DNA of 64,000 bases from Pseudomonas sp. Leaf48 (GCF_001421885.1 NZ_LMLH01000030.1:1-64000); one strand, 5' to 3'. Positions 8,256-21,830 are shown, numbered from the stretch's first letter. Notes: generated by a model not told the origin, from the letters alone. Translations and numbers: made by a program.

Positions 8256-9003
8256 AAGCGAACCCATACAGATCGACATCGACAATGAACAAATGAGCGG
8301 GACGTTTCTCAGTCCCAAATCGAAAGTCCCCGGCGTGCTCTTTGTGCATGGCTGGGGCGGCAGTCAGGAGCGCGACCTGGAGCGGGCCAAAGGCATTGCC
8401 GGGCTGGGCTGCGTGTGCCTGACGTTCGACCTGCGTGGGCATACCGGCGGCAGCGGTATTCCGCTATCCAGGGTCACCCGTGAAGACAACCTGCGGGACT
8501 TGCTGGCAGCCTACGATCGCCTGTTGGCGCATCCGGCGCTGGACACCTCGGCGATTGCCGTGGTCGGCACCAGTTACGGTGGTTATCTGGCCGCGATCCT
8601 CACATCGCTCAGACCGGTGCGTTGGCTGGCGCTGCGGGTGCCGGCGTTGTACCGCGACGATAAATGGCATACGCCCAAGCGTGATCTGGACAAGCTGGAT
8701 CTGCGCGACTACCGCAGCACCCTCGTGCGCGCTGACAGCAATCGTGCGTTGCATGCCTGCGCGGAATTTACCGGGGATGTGCTGTTGGTGGAGTCCGAGA
8801 CTGACGACTATGTGCCCCATGCGACGATCATGAGTTATCGCGCGGCGTGCCAGCAGACCCACTCGCTGACCCATCGCATCATTGATGGCGCCGACCACTC
8901 GCTGAGCGACCCGGTTTCGCAACAGGCCTACACCTCGATACTGGTGGACTGGATTACCGAGATGGTGGTGGGGGAACGGTTGAGCATTATTCAGTCCCAT
9001 TGA
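8245..9003 (+). CDS. alpha/beta hydrolase
   Basis: This is a 252-residue cytoplasmic serine hydrolase of the dienelactone hydrolase/peptidase S9 type. The nucleophile elbow is GTSYGGY, the acid is in ESETDDYVPH and the histidine is in DGADHSLSD; the oxyanion region FVHGWGGS lies near residue 33. The start lies inside the end of the DUF3182 gene (11-bp overlap), so translation is coupled. No substrate can be named. Confidence 0.88.
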   Translation: MTARSEPIQIDIDNEQMSGTFLSPKSKVPGVLFVHGWGGSQERDLERAKGIAGLGCVCLTFDLRGHTGGSGIPLSRVTREDNLRDLLAAYDRLLAHPALDTSAIAVVGTSYGGYLAAILTSLRPVRWLALRVPALYRDDKWHTPKRDLDKLDLRDYRSTLVRADSNRALHACAEFTGDVLLVESETDDYVPHATIMSYRAACQQTHSLTHRIIDGADHSLSDPVSQQAYTSILVDWITEMVVGERLSIIQSH

Positions 9004-9024
9004 ATGGGGGTAAACCTTCGGACG

Positions 9025-9117
9025 CCTTCGCGAGCAAGCACGCTCCCACAGTGATCCCGGTCGCCACAGTTTCATGTACACCCATTAACCCTGTGGGAGC
9101 GGGCTTGCCCGCGAAGG
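9025..9117. repeat. REPIN (pair of inverted REP sequences)
   Basis: Two REP arms in opposite orientation, one with CGCGAGCAAGC...CTCCCACAG and one with CTGTGGGAGCGGGCTTGCCCGCG, flank about 40 bp. They lie between the convergent hydrolase and ybhN genes. Such pairs are mobilised in trans by RAYT transposases in Pseudomonas and fold into long hairpins. Confidence 0.85.
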
Positions 9118-9149
9118 GGCCATCAAGAACACCCCAAGAACACCCCGAA

Positions 9150-10136
9150 TCACCCAGGTTTCTTCTCGATCCGCAACGCCTTGGCCTTGGCTTCCACCAC
9201 CAGATACATCACCAAAGTGATCAACAACGGCAAGATGAAATAAATCGCCCGGTACGCCAGTAACCCCGCCACCAGGCTGCCCCGGGAAGCCTGGTGCTGC
9301 AGCAGCGCAACGAACACCGCCTCCAGCACCCCGAGCCCGGCCGGTATATGAGTGATGACGCCGGCGATGGCGCTGATCAACAGCACCCCCAGTACCAGTG
9401 GATAATCCAGCTTGCTCGGCAGCAGGGTGAAAATCACCGCGGCCATCAGCGACCAGTTGAGGGCCCCCAGACCCAGTTGCAACACCGCCATGCGCAGGGA
9501 CGGCAGGTCGATTTCGATCCCGCGGATTGCCCACTCCCGGCGCTTGGCAAAGCGGCAGGCCGCCAGATACCCGGCACTCACCAACAGCAGCAGCGCACCC
9601 ACGCCCTGCAGCGCACCGGTGCTGAGTTTCCAGCCAGGAGGCATGTGTACCAGGCCGCTACTGAATACCACCCCGGCAATGGTCATGTAACCGAACCAGT
9701 TGGTCGCCAGGCTCAGACCGAGGATCTTGGCGATGTTGCTCTTGCTGACCCCCAGCCGTGAATACAGTCGATAGCGCATGGCAATGCCGCCGACCCAGGC
9801 ACTCAAGTTCAGATTGAACGCATAGCTGATGACACCTACAGGCAGGATCTGCTTCCAGGTCAGGTCCTGACGGATGTAGGTGCGGCCGATCAGATCGAAG
9901 CAGGCGTACACCAGGAAACTCACCAGCGTCAGTCCCGACGCGATGATCAAGGTGCGCACCTTGAAATCGGCCAGTGTGTCGAACACTTCGTTCCATTCGA
10001 TGCGCTGGGCGAGCATGGTGAACAGCACGATCAGCAACAGGAAAAACAACATCGTCAGCGGCCGCTTCCAGCGACTCCAGCGGGACTTGCCCGGTGTCTT
10101 GGTCTGGCTCGCCGAGTGGGTGTCGGCGCGGTTCAT
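9150..10136 (-). CDS. ybhN: YbhN/UPF0104 integral membrane protein (LPG synthase-type TM domain)
   Basis: The protein has 328 residues: a short cytoplasmic N-terminus (to about 25) followed by about eight hydrophobic segments typical of the lysylphosphatidylglycerol synthase transmembrane family. The family motif region AFNLNLSAWVGGIAMRYRLYSRLG is clear. It is the last gene of ybhP-clsB-ybhN, the same order as in E. coli, and overlaps clsB by 4 bp (ATGA). The context points to envelope lipid handling; the exact reaction or flippase activity is not established by the sequence. Confidence 0.85.
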   Translation of the reverse strand: MNRADTHSASQTKTPGKSRWSRWKRPLTMLFFLLLIVLFTMLAQRIEWNEVFDTLADFKVRTLIIASGLTLVSFLVYACFDLIGRTYIRQDLTWKQILPVGVISYAFNLNLSAWVGGIAMRYRLYSRLGVSKSNIAKILGLSLATNWFGYMTIAGVVFSSGLVHMPPGWKLSTGALQGVGALLLLVSAGYLAACRFAKRREWAIRGIEIDLPSLRMAVLQLGLGALNWSLMAAVIFTLLPSKLDYPLVLGVLLISAIAGVITHIPAGLGVLEAVFVALLQHQASRGSLVAGLLAYRAIYFILPLLITLVMYLVVEAKAKALRIEKKPG

Positions 10137-11416
10137 TGATGTGCGCTCCCATCGGGGCGTGGAACAGGTTTGAGGCGCGGTTTATGCGCCGGCAGCCAGC
10201 CGGCCCAGGCCGGAAAGTGGCGCAGGCAGTGGAACACCAGAAAGCCTACGGTCATGTGCCATACCCGCCCACGCGGTGCGATCTCGGGTGACATTATTTT
10301 GCAGTGGTGATCGCTGAGGTCTTCGAGTCGCTCGAATAACAGCCGATTGAAGCTGCGGTCCCGGATCAGCACGTTGGCTTCCAGGTTCATCGACAAACTC
10401 AACGGGTCCAGATTGCTTGAGCCAACGGTGCTCCAGTCTTCGTCTACCAACGCAACCTTGCCGTGTAGCGGACGGTCGCAGTACTCGTAGATTTTCACCC
10501 CGGACTTGAGCAAGTAGTCGTAGGTCATGCGCGCCGCGAGTTTGGCCACCAGCATGTCCGGCTGGCCCTGCAGGATCAGCCGCACATCGACGCCACGGCG
10601 TGCGGCGTTGCGGATCTCGCGCAACAGCCGGTAACCCGGAAAAAAATAGGCGTTGGCAATCACCACGCGCCGTTGCGCCAGCCGCAGTACCTGGCGGTAG
10701 ACCTCTTCGATATCGGTGGGGTGTTCGCCGTTGTCGCGAAACACCAGCCGTACCTGTCCATCATGCTCAGTGAAGGCCAGTTCCGAGCGCCGCTGCCTGC
10801 GCCGTTGCCACCAGTATTTGGCCCGCACCGGACGACCGCATTGCAGCAGGGCAAAGTGATGAATGTCGGCCACTGCCGGGCCTTGCACTTCAACGGAATA
10901 ATCCTGCTTGGCCTCGGGACCGAAATCGGCCAGATGGTCGGCGGAAAAGTTGATTCCGCCGATGAACGCGATGGTGCCGTCCACCACTACGATCTTGCGG
11001 TGCAGGCGGCGGAACCAATTGGTGCGGATGCCCAGACGTTTCGGAGCCGGGTCGAACATCTGCAAATGCACGCCAGCCGCGCTCAGGGCTGAGAGAAAGC
11101 CACTACTGAGTTCGCCGCAGCCAAAGCCATCGAGGCTGACCGTGGTGCGTACGCCCCGTTGCGCGGCTTCGATCAGGATCTGCTGCAGTTCGTTGCCGAC
11201 CTTGTCCTCGAACACAATGAAGGTTTCCAGAAGGATTTCATTCTGGGCCTGACGCAGCGCTTCGAACACCCGGGGAAAATACTCTTCGCCGTTTTCCAGC
11301 AGTTCAACCCGGTTACTGCCTTGCCAGCCGTACTCGACATCGACTGCTGTCGGCATTTGCAGCGGCGGCGCAGGGATGTGCTGCATCGTGGTTTTTTCCA
11401 TTGGCTGGCTGCTCAT
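10133..11416 (-). CDS. clsB: cardiolipin synthase B (phospholipase D family)
   Basis: The protein has 427 residues. Two HKD motifs define the phospholipase D superfamily: HRKIVVVDGTIAFIGG and HGKVALVDEDWSTVGSSNLD. Members of the ClsB type make cardiolipin from phosphatidylglycerol and other lipid donors at the inner membrane. There is no N-terminal pair of membrane helices as in ClsA, which supports ClsB. Four-base ATGA overlaps on both sides tie it to ybhP and ybhN. Confidence 0.9.
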   Translation of the reverse strand: MSSQPMEKTTMQHIPAPPLQMPTAVDVEYGWQGSNRVELLENGEEYFPRVFEALRQAQNEILLETFIVFEDKVGNELQQILIEAAQRGVRTTVSLDGFGCGELSSGFLSALSAAGVHLQMFDPAPKRLGIRTNWFRRLHRKIVVVDGTIAFIGGINFSADHLADFGPEAKQDYSVEVQGPAVADIHHFALLQCGRPVRAKYWWQRRRQRRSELAFTEHDGQVRLVFRDNGEHPTDIEEVYRQVLRLAQRRVVIANAYFFPGYRLLREIRNAARRGVDVRLILQGQPDMLVAKLAARMTYDYLLKSGVKIYEYCDRPLHGKVALVDEDWSTVGSSNLDPLSLSMNLEANVLIRDRSFNRLLFERLEDLSDHHCKIMSPEIAPRGRVWHMTVGFLVFHCLRHFPAWAGWLPAHKPRLKPVPRPDGSAHQ

Positions 11417-12210
11417 AGCTCAATCTCCACCGAGAGCGGAACGTGATCGGAAAGATGTGACCATGGCCGGGTGGTCAGCACTTGCGGGCGGCTGGCCTTG
11501 AGGTTGCGTACGTAGATGCGATCCAGACGTAATGTCGGCATTCGTGCGGGAAAGCTGCGCGCCGGTTTGCCATGGTGTTCGGCAAAGACTTCGCGCAATC
11601 CGCAGGGTTTGAGCAGCGCATCGGCGCGCTGGCGCCAGTCATTGAAGTCACCGGCGACGATTACTGGCGTCTGGTCGTGCAAAGCATCCAGGCGTTGCGC
11701 CAGCAACTTGAGCTGGGCGTTACGATGGGTTTCGCGCAGCCCCAGATGCACGCAAATGGCATGCACTTCCCGGCCATTCCCGGGCAGGCGCAATACGCAA
11801 TGCAGCAGTCCGCGGTTCTCGTGGCCACTGATGGAAACGTCGAGGTTGTCGTGGCGAATAATCTGGAATTTCGACAACAGCGCGTTGCCGTGATCGCCCG
11901 CCGGATAAACCGCGTTACGTCCATAGGCGAATTGCGGCCAGAGGGTGTCGGCGAGGAATTCATACTGCGGGATCGCCGGCCAATTGTCATAGCGCTTGGG
12001 GTGGTGTTCGTGGGTGCCGTGGACTTCCTGCAAAAACACCACGTCGGCAGCCACACCACGCACCGCTTCACGCAACTCCGGGAGGATGAAGCGGCGGTTG
12101 AGCGCGGTGAAGCCTTTGTGGGTATTGACCGTCAGTACTGTGAATCGGCGGACCTCGGAGTTGCTCGGAGGCTGAGTGTCAGTCATGCCGACAGGTTCGG
12201 GAATACTCAT
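11413..12210 (-). CDS. ybhP: endonuclease/exonuclease/phosphatase family protein YbhP
   Basis: The protein has 265 residues with the fold of DNase I-like metal phosphoesterases. Motifs seen are VLTVNTHKG near 24, FLQEVHG near 59, the VIVAGDFNDW block and the closing SDHVPLSVEIEL. The start at 12210 has gagg 9 bp upstream; a second ATG (MTDTQPP) lies 8 codons in. It heads the clsB-ybhN operon, so a lipid or phosphodiester substrate is plausible, but nothing specific is visible. Its ATG overlaps the stop of the DUF72 remnant. Confidence 0.85.
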   Translation of the reverse strand: MSIPEPVGMTDTQPPSNSEVRRFTVLTVNTHKGFTALNRRFILPELREAVRGVAADVVFLQEVHGTHEHHPKRYDNWPAIPQYEFLADTLWPQFAYGRNAVYPAGDHGNALLSKFQIIRHDNLDVSISGHENRGLLHCVLRLPGNGREVHAICVHLGLRETHRNAQLKLLAQRLDALHDQTPVIVAGDFNDWRQRADALLKPCGLREVFAEHHGKPARSFPARMPTLRLDRIYVRNLKASRPQVLTTRPWSHLSDHVPLSVEIEL

Positions 12211-12533
12211 GACAACACGCCCTCAAAGTTTTCGTGGCAGATTTCCACGGCATGAAACATGGGCGTGCACGCTTGCAGTGTGGTGTGGTCGTTTACCTTG
12301 GCTTCGTGCTGGCGGGCGAGGGCGGCGGCCGGATCGGCACCCCTGGGGAGTGGCTCGAAACAACGATCATTTTGTTCAGTATTGAATATAAAATCGCGCG
12401 CAAACGGCCAAAGGCTGATGCCCGCCCGCGAGGCGAATAGCAATTCGCGCTTGTGGGTCAAACCCTTCGGGTAGTAGTCGCCCCGCCAAGGCATATAGCG
12501 CCAACCTGAAATACCCATATGAATTGCCGTCAT
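12207..12533 (-). pseudogene. remnant of a DUF72 family gene
   Basis: A 108-codon frame starts with the DUF72 opening MTAIHMGISGWRYMPWRGDY and KRELLFASRA, which in intact members leads into SIEINGSFY. Here it jumps straight to a block resembling a later family segment (LWPFARDFIFNTEQ, then AAALARQHEAKV and HAVEICHENF). About 70 residues of the middle and all of the second half are missing compared with a normal member of 250-300 residues. A good ggagg site precedes the start, and its stop overlaps the ybhP start (ATGA), so it may still be translated. It is most likely a decayed gene. Confidence 0.7.
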
Positions 12534-12636
12534 GCCGCCTCCGGTGGGACTGGCCCTGTTTTTGAAGGACTGTCGGGTGGTGGCGAAAGTTTCGATGGTG
12601 CTACGGACGGTACTGCTCCAACGGTAGGAACAAGGT

Positions 12637-12815
12637 TTGTGGCGAGGGGGCTTGGCGGAACACAGCATCGCCCCGTTGGACTGCGCAGCCGTCCCCAATA
12701 TCTGGATACTCTGTGGTCAGTTAGTACCCGATTTTTTGGATATGGGAGGGGCGTTTCGCGCCCCAACGGGGGCAAGCCCCCCCTCGCCACAAAGCCCCCT
12801 CGCCACAAGGCCCGC
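12637..12815. repeat. inverted REP-like elements in the 434-bp DUF72-mscS gap
   Basis: GTGGCGAGGGGGCTTG at about 12640-12655 recurs inverted as CAAGCCCCCCCTCGCCAC and CCCCCTCGCCACAAG at 12771-12808. This is the Pseudomonas 'GTGGCGAGGGxGCTTGC' repeat class. The remainder of 12534-12967 holds no gene that I can support and presumably contains the mscS promoter. Confidence 0.65.
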
Positions 12816-12967
12816 TGCTGCAGAGGTCATCGATGCCAGTGACGATCGCTTGCGGCCCATGCGTGGTAATGTCTGCCCCGAACGATAGGGCCGCTGTGGG
12901 CAATGTCCGAACTTGCCCGCCGTTTCCCGATCAGTTGCTTACAGTCACAGCCAAAGGAGCGGTTGCC

Positions 12968-15094
12968 TTGATCAAGCTCAAGACCGTGATACTACTGGGG
13001 GCGTTAGTGTTCCTGGGCAGCGAGGAGCTGGAAGCGGCAGCCATACCGGGGCTGCCGGGCGCTAGCACCGCGGCACCACAGGCACACCCTCAACCGCTGG
13101 TGCAAGGTGGGCTGCTCGGCGCCATCAGTTCAAGCATCGACGAGGTGCAGCAAAAGCTCGACCTCAACGAAAACCTGCTCGACGCCTGGCGCCTGCGCGC
13201 CGATCGCGCGGTCGACGAAGCGGATGAACTGGTCAATCAGCCCTCGGCCCGCTCGAGTTGGAGTGTCGTCAGGGACTTTATGCTGCTGACCTGCGTCTGG
13301 GTCGGCACTTTCGCCGTGCTCTGGCTACTCGGCCGGCAAGCCGCCCAACGCCTCTGCGAGCACCGCCTGCTGCTTAGCCGGGAGCGTGGCCAGGCCTTGC
13401 TCGGTTATGTATTGCCGTACACCCTTCCAGCATTGGCCAGTTTGCCGCTGACGATTTATACCAGTCAGTTTTTACCGGTTTCAGCCGGGCGGGCGCTGGC
13501 GCTCTGTCTTGCCTATGCGACCAGCGCCGGGATCTTTGCCGCATCGTTGGTGATGTCCCTGGTGGTGCTGTTCAACACCGGTCACAAGCGTCGGGCAGTG
13601 CAGATCATCCACCAGCACAGTCCTCGACCCTTGTTCGGCATCGGCTTTCTGGTGGCCCTGAGCGACGCCCTGACCAGCCCGCAGATTGCCCATCAACTGG
13701 GCAACAACCTGACCAGCAGTATCGCGGTGTTCACGGGCCTTGCGGCTTCGATTTCCTTCGGCCTGCTGGTCATCCGCATGCGTCGGCCTGTGGCCCACGT
13801 GATCCGCATTCTGCCGCTGGCCCAGCGCACCCGCCAACCGGCGCTGCGCGAAACCCTGCGGATCTTTTCCGGGCTCTGGTACTGGCCGATTCTGTTGATG
13901 GTGCTGGTCTCGATCATCAACCTGATCGGCATTGGCGATGACAACCAGCAAGTGTTGCGCAGCGCGTTGTTTACCACGGTGTTGCTGATTGCCACGGTGT
14001 TTCTCAGTACCACGCTGCATCACCTGTTCCGATCCCGTAATGAGTCAGATCCGCGTCGCAGCAGCGCCTATAAAGAACGATTTCTCAACCTTTCCCATGC
14101 CTTGCTGCGGATCGCCATGGCCATCGTGTTCATCGATATTCTGGGGCGGATCTGGGGCGTGTCGCTGTTCGAGTTTGCGGTGAGCAATGCGGTGGGTCGG
14201 GCAATCAGTGATTCGCTGAGCCACATCGGTTTGATATTCCTGGTGACCTGGATGGTCTGGGTTGTGCTCGACACGGCGATTCAGGAAGCCCTGAAGCCAT
14301 CGGCCAACAAACGCTCGGCGCGCCAGCCGAGTACGCGGGTGAAAACCATCCTGCCGTTGTTGCGCAACGCGATCAAAATCATCCTGGTGGTGATCTGCGC
14401 CATCACCACCATGGCCAACCTGGGCATCAATGTCGCGCCGTTCCTCGCCGGTGCAGGGGTCATCGGCTTGGCGATCGGTTTCGGTTCCCAGCAACTGGTG
14501 CAGGATGTGATTACCGGCCTGTTCATCATCATTGAAGACACCCTGTCCATCGGCGACTGGGTGGTGCTCGACTCCGGCCACGCCGGCACCGTCGAAGGCC
14601 TGACCATCCGCACCTTGCGCCTGCGCGACGGCAAGGGCTTCGTGCATTCGGTTCCGTTCGGCCAGATCAAGGCTGTGACCAACCAATCGCGGCAGTTCGC
14701 CTACGCCTTCTTCTCGGTGCAATTCACCTACGACACCGATGTCGACAAGGCCATTGCCCTGATTCGCGAAGCCGGGCACTCCATCAGCGACGATCCCTTC
14801 CTCAAGTACAACCTGCAAGGGCCGCTGGATGTGTTCGGAGTCGACAAGATGGACCTCAACGGAGTGGTGCTGACGGCGCAGTTTCGCACGGTGTCTGGCG
14901 GCCAGTACGCGGTGAGCAGGGCGTTCAACCAGCGGTTGAAAAAGCTTGTGGATAACAGCCCCTGGGTGCATTTCGCGCAGACTTATCCACAGCAGGTGCT
15001 GGTGCCCAGGCATGCAGTGGAGTCGCCGGAGGAGCATGCGGTTGAGCCGGAGCATTCGGCGGTGTTGATGCCGGATCGGTCGCATTCCCAATAG
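12968..15094 (+). CDS. large MscS-family mechanosensitive channel (YbiO-like)
   Basis: The TTG start at 12968 has aaaggagcgg upstream and gives 708 residues beginning with a signal-like segment (LIKLKTVILLGALVFLG); the frame is open further upstream but without a good site. A periplasmic N-terminal part, about ten membrane segments and a C-terminal MscS core are present. The pore helix and beta domain are seen as NLGINVAPFLAGAGVIGLAIGFG, then DVITGLFIIIEDTLSIGDWV. It should release osmolytes during hypo-osmotic shock. The architecture resembles E. coli YbiO. Confidence 0.85.
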   Translation: MIKLKTVILLGALVFLGSEELEAAAIPGLPGASTAAPQAHPQPLVQGGLLGAISSSIDEVQQKLDLNENLLDAWRLRADRAVDEADELVNQPSARSSWSVVRDFMLLTCVWVGTFAVLWLLGRQAAQRLCEHRLLLSRERGQALLGYVLPYTLPALASLPLTIYTSQFLPVSAGRALALCLAYATSAGIFAASLVMSLVVLFNTGHKRRAVQIIHQHSPRPLFGIGFLVALSDALTSPQIAHQLGNNLTSSIAVFTGLAASISFGLLVIRMRRPVAHVIRILPLAQRTRQPALRETLRIFSGLWYWPILLMVLVSIINLIGIGDDNQQVLRSALFTTVLLIATVFLSTTLHHLFRSRNESDPRRSSAYKERFLNLSHALLRIAMAIVFIDILGRIWGVSLFEFAVSNAVGRAISDSLSHIGLIFLVTWMVWVVLDTAIQEALKPSANKRSARQPSTRVKTILPLLRNAIKIILVVICAITTMANLGINVAPFLAGAGVIGLAIGFGSQQLVQDVITGLFIIIEDTLSIGDWVVLDSGHAGTVEGLTIRTLRLRDGKGFVHSVPFGQIKAVTNQSRQFAYAFFSVQFTYDTDVDKAIALIREAGHSISDDPFLKYNLQGPLDVFGVDKMDLNGVVLTAQFRTVSGGQYAVSRAFNQRLKKLVDNSPWVHFAQTYPQQVLVPRHAVESPEEHAVEPEHSAVLMPDRSHSQ

Positions 15095-15113
15095 GGTGGC
15101 GACTGCACTGGCC

Positions 15114-19430
<4,317 letters not shown>

Positions 19431-19647
19431 GGAGCCAGTTATGCGGGTGGGGGGCGCAAGATGCAAGTACCGCTTGGGATCTCCAGTGGCCGGCACGGGC
19501 ACCGCAAAAGCAGGATAACTACACTTTACGGATGACGGTTGCGCACTAAACCCGCAAAATGCAACGATTCCGGCAATTGACAACGACATCGCCTGTACGC
19601 GGTGTCGATATAGCCATCGTTCCAATCAGACTGGGCCTGCTGACTCT

Positions 19648-20532
19648 ATGCGAATGCGCCTTATGTTACTGGGCGGCGGAAATGCCCTTGGGCAGGCGCT
19701 GATTCGCCTCGGTGCAGAGGAAGATATCGGTTTCCTCGCCCCCCGCCCGCCGCAAGACGGCTGGGATGCCGCGAGCCTGACGCAACTGCTCGACGACACC
19801 CGACCGGATGCGTTGATCAACCTCGCCTACTACTTCGACTGGTTCCAGGCCGAAGCGGTCAGCGAGCAGCGTCTGGCCGGGCAGGAGCGGGCGATCGAGC
19901 GTCTGGCCGAGTTGTGCAAGCATCACAATATCGTGTTGCTCCAGCCTTCGAGCTATCGGGTGTTCGACGGCTCCCGCGCCACTGCCTACAGCGAAAAAGA
20001 CGAACCGGTGCCCCTGGGCCTGCGCGGTCAGGCCCTGTGGCGGATCGAGCAAAGCGTGCGCGCGACCTGCCCACAGCATGTGTTGCTGCGTTTCGGCTGG
20101 CTGCTCGACGACAGCCCCGACGGCGCCCTGGGCCGATTCCTCGCCCGCGCCGAAACGCCTGCGGAGCTGTTGCTGGCCGACGATCGTCGCGGCAACCCGA
20201 CGCCAGTGGATGACGCCGCCCGGGTGATCATTTCCGTGCTCAAACAACTCGATTGCGCCGCGCCGCTGTGGGGTACCTATCATTACGCCGGGCACGAGGC
20301 GACCACGCCGTTGGCGCTGGGGCAGGCAATTCTGACCGAAGCCCGCAGCCTGCATACGCTGGCCATCGAGGCACCCACCGCCCAGGCCCACGCCGCGCGC
20401 CCGGATGCCGCCGAAGAGCCGCAGCATGCGGTACTGGCCTGCAAGAAGATTCTGCACACGTTCGGCATCAAGCCACGCGCATGGCGCGCGGCACTTCCCG
20501 GTCTACTGGACAGGTTTTATCGCCATGGCTGA
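19648..20532 (+). CDS. RmlD-like NAD(P)-binding sugar-nucleotide protein
   Basis: The protein has 294 residues. The N-terminal nucleotide-binding motif is LLGGGNALGQAL, followed by an RmlD-like extended dehydrogenase pattern (DALINLAYYFDWF, LLQPSSYRVFDG, LLRFGWLLDD). The active-site YxxxK of true reductases is not obvious, so it may bind rather than reduce its substrate. It overlaps the following epimerase by 8 bp. In P. aeruginosa the equivalent pair, as I remember it, also sits beside oprG. Confidence 0.75.
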   Translation: MRMRLMLLGGGNALGQALIRLGAEEDIGFLAPRPPQDGWDAASLTQLLDDTRPDALINLAYYFDWFQAEAVSEQRLAGQERAIERLAELCKHHNIVLLQPSSYRVFDGSRATAYSEKDEPVPLGLRGQALWRIEQSVRATCPQHVLLRFGWLLDDSPDGALGRFLARAETPAELLLADDRRGNPTPVDDAARVIISVLKQLDCAAPLWGTYHYAGHEATTPLALGQAILTEARSLHTLAIEAPTAQAHAARPDAAEEPQHAVLACKKILHTFGIKPRAWRAALPGLLDRFYRHG

Positions 20533-21454
20533 CGGTCCCGTTTTAATCACCGGTGGTGCCGGTTTCATTGGTTCGCACTTGACTGACGCGTTGCTCGCCA
20601 AGGGCCATGCAGTGCGGATTCTCGACGACCTGTCCACGGGCAAGCGCAGCAATCTGCCGCTGGACAATCCCAAGGTCGAATTGATCGTCGGCGATGTGGC
20701 CGATGCCGCCCTGGTTGCCCGGGCGATGACCGGTTGCAGCGCCGTGGCGCATCTGGCGGCGGTGGCCTCGGTGCAGGCTTCGGTGGACGATCCGGTGAAG
20801 ACCCACCAAAGCAACTTCATCGGCTCGCTGAACGTCTGTGAGGCCATGCGTCAGGCTGGAGTCAAACGCGTGCTGTTCGCCTCCAGTGCAGCGGTATACG
20901 GCAACAACGGCGAAGGCCAGTCGATCGACGAAGACACGCCTAAAGCGCCGTTGACGCCCTACGCCGTGGACAAGCTGGCCAGTGAGCAGTATTTCGATTT
21001 CTATCGGCGCCAGCATGCTCTGGAACCGGTGATTTTCCGTTTCTTCAACATCTTCGGCCCGCGCCAGGATCCCTCCTCGCCGTACTCCGGGGTGATCAGT
21101 ATTTTCAGCGAGCGCGCGCTGAAAGGCTTGCCGATCACCGTGTTCGGTGACGGTGAGCAGACCCGCGACTTTGTCTATGTCGAGGATCTGGTCGACTTGC
21201 TGGTGCAAGCCATCGAGAAACCCCAGGTCGAAGTGGGCGCGGTCAACGTCGGCTGGAACCAGGCGACGACTCTCAAGCAGATGCTCCAGGCCCTTGAAGA
21301 AGTGGTCGGTGAGCTGCCGCCGGTGAGCTACGGCCCGGCACGCTCCGGTGACATTCGTCATTCCCGGGCCGACAACCGGCGCTTGCTGGAGCGCTTCGCT
21401 GCCAGCGAGCAAACCCCCATGAACGTCGGGCTGGCACGGTTGCTGGGACTGTAG
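20525..21454 (+). CDS. NAD-dependent nucleotide-sugar epimerase/dehydratase
   Basis: The protein has 309 residues. This is an extended short-chain dehydrogenase with VLITGGAGFIGSHL at the N-terminus, the catalytic serine region LFASSAAVYG, and YAVDKLASE supplying the Tyr-xxx-Lys pair. Family members act on UDP- or dTDP-sugars such as UDP-glucose or UDP-glucuronate; the substrate cannot be assigned. The frame is open to 20405, but the ATG at 20525 starts directly at the Rossmann fold. The TAG stop lies inside the first copy of a REPIN array. Confidence 0.87.
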   Translation: MADGPVLITGGAGFIGSHLTDALLAKGHAVRILDDLSTGKRSNLPLDNPKVELIVGDVADAALVARAMTGCSAVAHLAAVASVQASVDDPVKTHQSNFIGSLNVCEAMRQAGVKRVLFASSAAVYGNNGEGQSIDEDTPKAPLTPYAVDKLASEQYFDFYRRQHALEPVIFRFFNIFGPRQDPSSPYSGVISIFSERALKGLPITVFGDGEQTRDFVYVEDLVDLLVQAIEKPQVEVGAVNVGWNQATTLKQMLQALEEVVGELPPVSYGPARSGDIRHSRADNRRLLERFAASEQTPMNVGLARLLGL

Positions 21455-21786
21455 GAGCGAGCACGCTCGCGATGGAATCAAGAGCACCACGGGGAACCAG
21501 ACTCCCCGCGTTATCGTTATCGACCATCGCGAGCATGCTCGCTCCTACAGGGGAATGCGCTCGACTACTGTAGGAGCGAGCACGCTCGCGATGGACTCAA
21601 GAACACCGCGGGGAACCAGACTTCCCGCGTTATCGTTGACGACCATCGCGAGCATGCTCGCTCCTACATGGGAATGCGCTCGACTACTGTAGGAGCGAGC
21701 ACGCTCGCGATGGAATCAAGAGCACCACGGGGAACCAGACTCCCCACGTTATCGTTAACGACCATCGCGAGCATGCTCGCTCCTTC
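21451..21786. repeat. three-copy tandem REPIN array, 119-bp period
   Basis: The unit begins GTAGGAGCGAGCACGCTCGC and ends with the inverted arm GCGAGCATGCTCGCTCCTAC. Copies start at 21451, 21570 and 21689, exactly 119 bp apart, and the third is slightly truncated. Differences between copies are single bases. The first copy supplies the stop codon of the upstream epimerase gene. This array fills most of the gap before oprG. Confidence 0.92.
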
Positions 21787-21801
21787 AGGTAGCTATGAAT
21801 G

Positions 21802-21830
21802 AAAAAGGCGCCTATCGAAGGCGCCTTTTT
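21802..21830. terminator. bidirectional terminator between the epimerase and oprG
   Basis: AAAAAGGCGCC pairs with GGCGCCTTTTT across a short loop, with A and T runs on either side. It can end transcription of the plus-strand epimerase operon and of the minus-strand oprG gene, whose stop is 135 bp away. Confidence 0.8.

Noticed and set aside
12534..12698. Longer N-terminus of the DUF72 remnant
   Set aside because: The extension is repeat DNA; the family sequence begins exactly at the ATG at 12533.
19431..19625. 65-residue N-terminal extension of Lhr
   Set aside because: No family-like sequence, and it would fill the intergenic region shared with the divergent sugar-nucleotide gene.
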